DNA from: Bacillota bacterium
Lineage (GTDB): Bacteria > Bacillota > Clostridia > Lachnospirales > Lachnospiraceae
DNA length: 11,075 nucleotides
Assembly: GCA_023398615.1 (NCBI GenBank)
Contig: JAEWSD010000094.1
Coordinates: forward strand, 1-11,075
Direction: 5' to 3'
Part shown: in pieces, positions 6,261 through 11,075 of the stretch
Position numbering within the stretch: position 1 is the stretch's first letter
How the letters are laid out: every line of letters starts with the position of its first letter
Translations under genes and position numbers: made by a program
The notes under the pieces: model-generated
Told to the model about the DNA's origin: nothing
Seen by the model: the letters and a program-made list of their open reading frames with translations, nothing else
Databases searched by the model: none

Positions 6261-7105
6261 TGATCGAACATCTTAAGTACCGGTATCCGGGAAGTACGGT
6301 ACTGGCACTTGACGATATCTCATTTACCGTGAACCCGGGAGAATTTCTTGGAATCATCGGACGGAATGAATCGGGAAAAAGCAGTTTGTGCCAGGCCGTT
6401 GCCGGATTGATTCCGAACTTTTATAAGGGTGCCTACGGCGGCCGGGTTTTGATTGACGGAACAGAGGTAAGGAATACGGACATAGACGAATTGTGTCAAA
6501 CGGTTGGAATTGTCTTTCAGAATCCTTTCAATCAGGTTACCGGTTCCAAAATGACGGTTTATGAAGAAATTTCTTTTGGCCTGGAGAATATGGGGATTCC
6601 GAAAGAGGAAATGGTACGGCGCATTGAGGATGCAATGGAGCTGCTTGATATTGGCAAGTACCGCGACCGCTATCCCTTTGATTTATCGGGAGGGCAGATG
6701 CAGCGGATGGCGATTGCCGGCATCATAGCAATGAAGCCGGCAATTATTATTCTGGATGAACCTGCCTCCCAGCTGGACCCGCAGGGGCGGGAAGAGGTAT
6801 TTCTTGCGGTGCGGAAATTAAGTAAGCAGGGGATTACCATTATCATGGTGGAACATAACATGGAGAAGATCGCGGCCTTCAGTGACAGGATTGCCCTTCT
6901 GGAAGAGGGAAGGCTGATTGCCATAGATACGCCCGGGCGGGTCTTTTCCCGTGATGATTTATCCGATTACGGTGTGGAGCCTCCCGTTTTTACTAAGATA
7001 TGCCGTAAACTCGGCATCAAGGATGAGAATACGGGCTGTTATCCGGTAACACTTGAGGAAGCAAGGAACCTGATAGGAAGGGAAGGAGGGACGAACCCGG
7101 TATGA
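6248..7105 (+). CDS. ecfA1: ECF transporter ATP-binding subunit EcfA1
   Basis: This ABC ATPase of 285 residues powers the ECF transporter from the cytoplasmic face. Motifs in order: Walker A GRNESGKS (38-45), Q-loop VFQNPFNQ (89-96), signature LSGGQ (146-150), Walker B IIILDE (166-171), D-loop SQLDP (174-178) and switch His203 in VEHN. The tail PPVFTKICRKLGI (245-257) is typical of ECF ATPases. One oddity is Glu41 where ECF ATPases usually carry Gly in GPNGSGKS. The essential GxxxxGKS pattern, Lys44 and catalytic Glu171 are kept. It overlaps ecfT by 13 bases and ecfA2 by four (ATGA), which fits coupled translation of the two ATPases as a heterodimer. Confidence 0.92.
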   Translation: MAGIVIEHLKYRYPGSTVLALDDISFTVNPGEFLGIIGRNESGKSSLCQAVAGLIPNFYKGAYGGRVLIDGTEVRNTDIDELCQTVGIVFQNPFNQVTGSKMTVYEEISFGLENMGIPKEEMVRRIEDAMELLDIGKYRDRYPFDLSGGQMQRMAIAGIIAMKPAIIILDEPASQLDPQGREEVFLAVRKLSKQGITIIMVEHNMEKIAAFSDRIALLEEGRLIAIDTPGRVFSRDDLSDYGVEPPVFTKICRKLGIKDENTGCYPVTLEEARNLIGREGGTNPV

Positions 7106-7890
7106 GACTGATTGAGATAAAGGACCTGCATTTTTCTTACCGTTCCGGGGAAGAAATTCTAAGCGGGATGAATTTCACAATTGATGAACGCACAACTGCG
7201 ATTATCGGGCAGAACGGAGCCGGTAAGACTACGTTTGTCAAGCTGTTAAAAGGGCTGCTCCGGCCAACCGGAGGAGATATCCTCCTAAACGGCAAAAATA
7301 TCAAAGAACTGACGGTGGCAAAGCTCGCCGGACAGATCGGCATGGTATTCCAGAACCCGAATGACCAGATATTTAAGAACGTGGTACTGGAAGAGGTAAT
7401 GTTCGGGCCGCTTCAAATCGGTATGGGCAAGGATACCTCGCGGGACAAGGCGATGCAGGCGCTGGAACTTGTCGGGCTTACCGGGCTTGAACATACGAAC
7501 CCTTATGATCTTGGGCTGTCGAGAAGGAAGCTTGTCGCCATTGCTTCAATCCTTGCGATGGATACGGGAGTCATTATTCTTGACGAACCTACGATCGCAC
7601 AGGATTATGCCGGAAAGGAAAGGATAAAGGAGATTATCCGCAGGTTGCGGGCGGACGGTAAAACAGTGATTACCATTATACACGATATGAATTTTGTAGC
7701 GGACGTATTTGAAAGGGCAATTGTATTTGCCGGCGGAAAGGTATTGCTGGATGATGACGTAAGGACTGTTTTTTCACAAAAGGAAGTTCTGGAAAGGGCA
7801 TACCTGGAGCAGCCGGATGTAATGAAGCTGTGCCATGAGCTTGGCTATGCGGAGAATTTCCTGAATACGGAGGAATTTGTACTGACTTAA
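7102..7890 (+). CDS. ecfA2: ECF transporter ATP-binding subunit EcfA2 with degenerate signature motif
   Basis: This is the second ABC ATPase of the transporter, 262 residues. It has Walker A GQNGAGKTT (36-44), Q-loop VFQNPNDQ (82-89), Walker B VIILDE (157-162) and switch His194 in IIHD. The ECF-type tail EQPDVMKLCHELGY lies at 236-249. The signature motif is not normal: aligned with DLSGGQ of EcfA1, this protein reads DLGLSR (136-141), so the Ser and second Gly that contact ATP are lost. The D-loop is IAQDY (165-169), similar to the GQDY form I recall from other second ECF ATPases. The reading frame is intact around the motif, so this is substitution rather than a frameshift. The start ATG 7102 overlaps ecfA1, with AAGGAGGG at 7083-7090. 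It ends the operon; no clear terminator follows. Confidence 0.92.
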   Translation: MRLIEIKDLHFSYRSGEEILSGMNFTIDERTTAIIGQNGAGKTTFVKLLKGLLRPTGGDILLNGKNIKELTVAKLAGQIGMVFQNPNDQIFKNVVLEEVMFGPLQIGMGKDTSRDKAMQALELVGLTGLEHTNPYDLGLSRRKLVAIASILAMDTGVIILDEPTIAQDYAGKERIKEIIRRLRADGKTVITIIHDMNFVADVFERAIVFAGGKVLLDDDVRTVFSQKEVLERAYLEQPDVMKLCHELGYAENFLNTEEFVLT

Positions 7891-7942
7891 CAGACTATTT
7901 GAAATAGGGCCTGGTTAGAGGGCTTATGGAAACCTATGCCAC

Positions 7943-7970
7943 TTGATTTCCTGAAAGGTTATGCTATAAT
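7943..7970 (+). promoter_or_regulatory. promoter of the SleB-like hydrolase gene
   Basis: TTGATT (7943-7948) and TATAAT (7965-7970) are 16 bp apart, with TG one base before the -10 (extended -10). Transcription would start near 7977 and give an AT-rich leader of about 85 nt. This is a vegetative sigma-A form; no sigma-G-like pair was seen. The gap 7891-8061 holds nothing else that I can support. Confidence 0.65.
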
Positions 7971-8061
7971 TATTGCAAAATTATTAATAAATTATTTCGT
8001 TGTGTTAATATTTTGTAATAGTCCGGTAAGATTTGGACGGATAATCAGGAAAGAGGTTTCT

Positions 8062-8565
8062 ATGAGATTAAAGAATTCCATAAGTTTAAGAAAATTGGCC
8101 GCAGGCTTTATGATAGCGGTTTTGATGTGTTCTCTTGTCAATGTAAAAGCATATGCGGCAGAGGCAGACCGCAGCTATACGGATGCGGAGGTAAGGCTGC
8201 TGTCCGCACTGATCTATTGTGAAGCGCAGGGAGAATACTATAACGGAAAGCTTGCAGTCGGTATCGTCGTTATGAACAGGTTAAGATCGGATTACTATCC
8301 CGATACCTTAAAGGGCGTCATTTATCAGAAGTATCAGTTCAGCCCGGCGACAAACGGCACATTAAACAGGGCTTTGGCAGACTACGACCGGGACGGTTTT
8401 ACCTCGGTCGCGGAGAAAGGCTGCATCCGGGCCGCAAAAGCCGCATTAAGCGGCAGCAGGAGCATAACTGTTAACGGGAGCAGTAAAAGCTTTACGAAGT
8501 ATTTGCATTTTAGCGGCAACTTAAAGGGCTATACGTTCCGTTACGGAAATCATAAGTTTAAATAG
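8062..8565 (+). CDS. secreted SleB/CwlJ-type cell wall hydrolase (Hydrolase_2)
   Basis: This exported peptidoglycan hydrolase of 167 residues consists of a signal peptide and one catalytic domain. Residues 1-33 have a basic start (MRLKNSISLRK), a hydrophobic core (LAAGFMIAVLMCSLV) and an AYAA cleavage region. The domain (about 40-167) matches the SleB/CwlJ family: LLSALIYCEAQGEYYNGKLA with Glu54 as the likely catalytic acid, then VVMNRLRSDYYPDTLKGVIY. SleB enzymes are lytic transglycosylases of the spore cortex, but this copy lacks the N-terminal peptidoglycan-binding repeat of SleB and has a vegetative-type promoter, so a role in general wall turnover is equally likely. The start ATG 8062 was chosen for AAGAGG (8051-8056) and because the signal peptide begins there. 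The open frame extends to 7936, but that would overlap the promoter. Confidence 0.85.
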   Translation: MRLKNSISLRKLAAGFMIAVLMCSLVNVKAYAAEADRSYTDAEVRLLSALIYCEAQGEYYNGKLAVGIVVMNRLRSDYYPDTLKGVIYQKYQFSPATNGTLNRALADYDRDGFTSVAEKGCIRAAKAALSGSRSITVNGSSKSFTKYLHFSGNLKGYTFRYGNHKFK

Positions 8566-8604
8566 CTTGTAAAAAATATAGTGTTCGAGGGTAAGGCAGC
8601 TAAA

Positions 8605-8641
8605 CTGAATATATACGCTGTATTCATTCAGAATACTGAAT
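8605..8641 (+). repeat. alternative short hairpins in the gap before the large fusion gene
   Basis: CTGAAT (8605-8610), ATTCAG (8626-8631) and CTGAAT (8636-8641) can form either of two mutually exclusive stems, the second with a four-base AATA loop. The stems are six pairs long and AT-rich. Only four T follow at 8647-8650, so this is at best a poor terminator. The gap 8566-8691 shows no other feature apart from the ribosome binding site. Confidence 0.25.
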
Positions 8642-8691
8642 TGGCCTTTTGACACTCTGATCCTGGAATTATTTAAGCGAGAGGAGATTTT

Positions 8692-11075
8692 ATGGCTGCC
8701 TTTGAAAGGATTCATTCGGGAGTGGAAAGCCTGGACAGGATTGTAGACAGCATCCGGCTTGGGGATAACGTAGTGATGCAGGTTACCAGCCTGCACGATT
8801 TTAAAAGGCTGGCGGAGCCTTTTGCATTGCGGGCAATCCGTAACGGCAGGAATATCAACTATATCCGTTTTGCAAAGCATGAGCCTGTTCTGAGCCCTCA
8901 GGAGGGGCTTACCGTTTATGAGTTGAATGTAAACCGCGGCTTTGAGGCATTTACCATTGAAATACATGATATCATTACGAAAGCCGGGAAGGATGCCTTC
9001 TATGTGTTTGACTGTCTCTCGGATCTGCAGGTCGCATGGTCTACGGATCTGATGATGGGAAATTTTTTCTGTGTTACGTGTCCTTACCTGTTTGAACTGG
9101 ATACGGTGGCTTATTTTCCGGTTATGCGCGGGCACCATGACTTTGCAACGATTGCGCGCATCCAGGAAACGACGCAGATACTGATTGATGTGTATTCCGA
9201 CCGGGAATATGCCTTCCTGCATCCGATTAAGGTGTGGAACCGTTATCTGCCGGATATGTTTATGCCGTACAGGATGAATGAGGATGGGGAACTGGTTTCT
9301 CTGACGAACAGTGTGGATATGACGGATTACTACCGTCTTCTTTACAAGGAGCAGATGGAGCATTCCGAGCAGAATATAGACAGCTATGAGAGATTCTTTA
9401 AAGAGGCGAAAGATTCCTTCTACCGAGGTGAGCTTACGGAGTGGACGCTGAATAAGATAAGCCGCAGTATGATGACACATGATCATAAGATGGCGTCCAT
9501 GATTAAGGAGGAGTTTAATCCGGAGGAATTCTTTTATATCAAGGACAGGATCATCGGGACGGGTACGATAGGCGGCAAGGCCTGCGGTATGCTTTTAGCC
9601 AGAAAGATGGTGGAAAATTATCTTCCTCAGTATGCGAACTATATGGAGCCGCAGGATTCCTTCTATGTGGCCACGGATGTATTTTATTCCTATATTGTTT
9701 ATAATAATTTGTGGAAGCTCCGTATCCTTCAGCGGAGCGAGGAGCATTATTTTGATAAAGCACAGGAGCTTGCCGGAGCAATCATGAACGGCCAGTTCCC
9801 GGAATCTGTCCGTGCCAGGTTCCGAAGGATGCTGGACTATTTCGGCCAGATTCCGATTATTGTCCGTTCCAGCAGCTTCCTGGAGGACGGCTTCGGCAAT
9901 GCCTTTGCCGGCAAATACGAATCTGTTTTCTGCGTGAATGCCTGTGACCCGGAGGAAAGGCTGATTCACTTTGAAAATGCCGTACGCCGGGTTTATGCCA
10001 GTACGATGGATAAGTCGGCCCTGGAATACCGTAAGCAGAGGGGACTGGCAAAATCCGACGAGCAGATGGCTATCCTGGTGCAGCGTGTCAGCGGGACGAA
10101 GTTCGACCGCTACTATATACCTTGTATTGCCGGTGTGGGCTTCTCCTACAGCGTATACCGCTGGAGCGACGAACTGAGTGCGGATGCGGGGCTTCTCCGT
10201 CTGGTAGCCGGTCTCGGCACCAAGGCGGTAGACAGGACCGGCGCCGATTATCCCAGACTGGTTAACCTGGATAAGCCGGAAAGCACAACCTTTACAAATT
10301 CCGGGGATAAGCACCGGTTTTCCCAGCGCAGTATGGATATCATCGATTTAAAGGAAAATCGGGTCGGTGATATTCCCGCTCTTAAGGCGGTTACGGAGCT
10401 GCCGAAATGGTATGTGAATCTTATTTGTGAGCACGACTATGATACGGAAAGGACCTTTTACGAAAGGGGGCAGCGCAGGGACGTTCTTTTCATCTCCTGC
10501 CAGGGGATCGTAAAGAACGGTCTGCTTATGAAGATGATGAAGGATATCCTGGCTGTGCTGCAGGAGCATTACGGGAATCCGGTGGATATCGAATATACCG
10601 TGAATTTCAGGCAGGACGGAGCATTTACGGTGAATCTTCTCCAGTGCAGACCCCTTTTCGTATGGCAGGCTGCCGCGAGACAGGAGATACCTGTGGTCCC
10701 GGAGGAAAGAATGCTGTTCCGGGTGAACCGTTCCTTCATGGGAAATAGTTCAAAGATAGAGATTCATACCGTTGTCTGTATTGATTCCGGAAAGTATTAC
10801 CATTTTCCGTATAAGCAGAAACAATTACTTGCCGGTGTCGTAGCCCGTATTAATAAATACTATGAAGGCAGCGGCCGGAATCTGATGCTTTTAAGCCCCG
10901 GACGGCTGGGTACATCCTCTCCGGAGCTGGGGCTTCCCGTGGTATTTTCCGATATTTCAAATTTCAAGGTGTTATGCGAGTATGCCGACATGAAAACCGG
11001 TTTCGTCCCGGAGCTTTCTTACGGAAGCCATATGTTCCAGGACCTGGTTGAAACGGAGATGTTCTATGTGGCGGT
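8692..11075 (+). CDS. PEP/pyruvate-binding ATP-grasp protein with degenerate RecA-like N-terminus (partial, runs off the end)
   Basis: 794 codons are visible with no stop before the window end. Residues 1-200 look like a RecA/KaiC-type fold that has lost its P-loop: SGVESLDRIVDSIRLGDNVV opens as KaiC-like proteins do, but VTSLHDFKRL stands where Walker A should be, and YVFDCLSDL (104-112) resembles Walker B. A helical linker (about 210-280) follows. Residues 286-660 match the N-terminal ATP-grasp domain of PEP synthase and pyruvate phosphate dikinase: GGKACGM (294-300), VRSSSFLEDG (391-400), FAGKYESVF (405-413), ILVQRVSG (461-468), DIEY (632-635) and LLQCRPL (649-655). About 140 more residues show no phosphohistidine motif of the GGxxSH type. 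The ATG follows GAGGAG (8681-8686). It is not an ordinary PEP synthase; a phosphotransfer or regulatory role is possible but unknown. Confidence 0.82.
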   Translation, partial: MAAFERIHSGVESLDRIVDSIRLGDNVVMQVTSLHDFKRLAEPFALRAIRNGRNINYIRFAKHEPVLSPQEGLTVYELNVNRGFEAFTIEIHDIITKAGKDAFYVFDCLSDLQVAWSTDLMMGNFFCVTCPYLFELDTVAYFPVMRGHHDFATIARIQETTQILIDVYSDREYAFLHPIKVWNRYLPDMFMPYRMNEDGELVSLTNSVDMTDYYRLLYKEQMEHSEQNIDSYERFFKEAKDSFYRGELTEWTLNKISRSMMTHDHKMASMIKEEFNPEEFFYIKDRIIGTGTIGGKACGMLLARKMVENYLPQYANYMEPQDSFYVATDVFYSYIVYNNLWKLRILQRSEEHYFDKAQELAGAIMNGQFPESVRARFRRMLDYFGQIPIIVRSSSFLEDGFGNAFAGKYESVFCVNACDPEERLIHFENAVRRVYASTMDKSALEYRKQRGLAKSDEQMAILVQRVSGTKFDRYYIPCIAGVGFSYSVYRWSDELSADAGLLRLVAGLGTKAVDRTGADYPRLVNLDKPESTTFTNSGDKHRFSQRSMDIIDLKENRVGDIPALKAVTELPKWYVNLICEHDYDTERTFYERGQRRDVLFISCQGIVKNGLLMKMMKDILAVLQEHYGNPVDIEYTVNFRQDGAFTVNLLQCRPLFVWQAAARQEIPVVPEERMLFRVNRSFMGNSSKIEIHTVVCIDSGKYYHFPYKQKQLLAGVVARINKYYEGSGRNLMLLSPGRLGTSSPELGLPVVFSDISNFKVLCEYADMKTGFVPELSYGSHMFQDLVETEMFYVA

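Noticed and set aside
7891..7942. Terminator after ecfA2
   Set aside because: Only a loose ATAGG/CCTAT pairing with a long loop is seen and no T-run follows.
7936..8061. 42-codon upstream extension of the SleB-like protein
   Set aside because: It spans the -35 and -10 elements and puts residues ahead of a normal signal peptide; AAGAGG at 8051-8056 supports ATG 8062.
8649..8677. TTGACA as a promoter for the fusion gene
   Set aside because: The -35 is perfect, but no acceptable -10 occurs at 16-18 bp, and transcription would begin almost at the ATG, after the ribosome binding site.
8521..9486. 321-codon open frame on the - strand
   Set aside because: It lies antisense to the fusion gene, whose + strand frame has clear domain motifs and a good ribosome binding site. 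Its translation is rich in Arg, His and Ile without recognisable motifs.
9595..10314. 239-codon open frame on the - strand
   Set aside because: Antisense to the ATP-grasp domain, which is strongly conserved in the + frame; no family resemblance or ribosome binding site was seen.

Overview
The window looks like chromosome from a low-to-moderate GC Gram-positive of the class Clostridia, probably a Lachnospiraceae relative. The evidence is strong AGGAGG-type ribosome binding sites, GTG and TTG starts, sigma-A-like promoters with extended -10 elements, a lipobox lipoprotein, a self-contained ECF transporter and a SleB-type wall hydrolase. This assignment is inference from gene content; no rRNA or tRNA gene is present.

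Region 1 (1-2294) is a two-gene + strand unit: an aldo/keto reductase followed 43 bp later by an iron-dependent, YqhD/butanol-dehydrogenase-type alcohol dehydrogenase. It starts from a promoter with the 19-bp spacer and central dyad typical of MerR-family activators, so an aldehyde or electrophile response is likely. Region 2 (2295-2488) is the gap between convergent genes and is mostly filled by a 151-bp fold-back element with 20-bp terminal inverted repeats, MITE-like in form. Region 3 (2489-3727, - strand) is a secreted NagZ-like GH3 lipoprotein.

Region 4 (3728-4093) is a divergent control region. It holds a promoter for each direction, a cluster of CGGAA half-sites, a direct repeat, and a leader of about 130 nt with two hairpins. 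Region 5 (4094-7890) is a tight operon: nucleoside phosphorylase, ECF substrate-binding S subunit, EcfT, EcfA1 and EcfA2. Three of the four junctions overlap. Together they would import a nucleoside-like compound and cleave it with phosphate. The predicted ATPase pair is asymmetric: an odd Walker A in EcfA1 faces a broken signature motif in EcfA2, while the other composite site is consensus.

Region 6 (7891-11075) has a secreted SleB/CwlJ-type hydrolase with its own promoter. It is followed by a large protein, cut by the window end, that joins a RecA/KaiC-like module lacking a P-loop to a PEP-synthase-type ATP-grasp domain, with no phosphohistidine domain in the visible part. The points most worth following up are the asymmetric ECF ATPase and its phosphorylase partner, this fusion protein, the fold-back element, and the MerR-type promoter whose regulator is not in the window.
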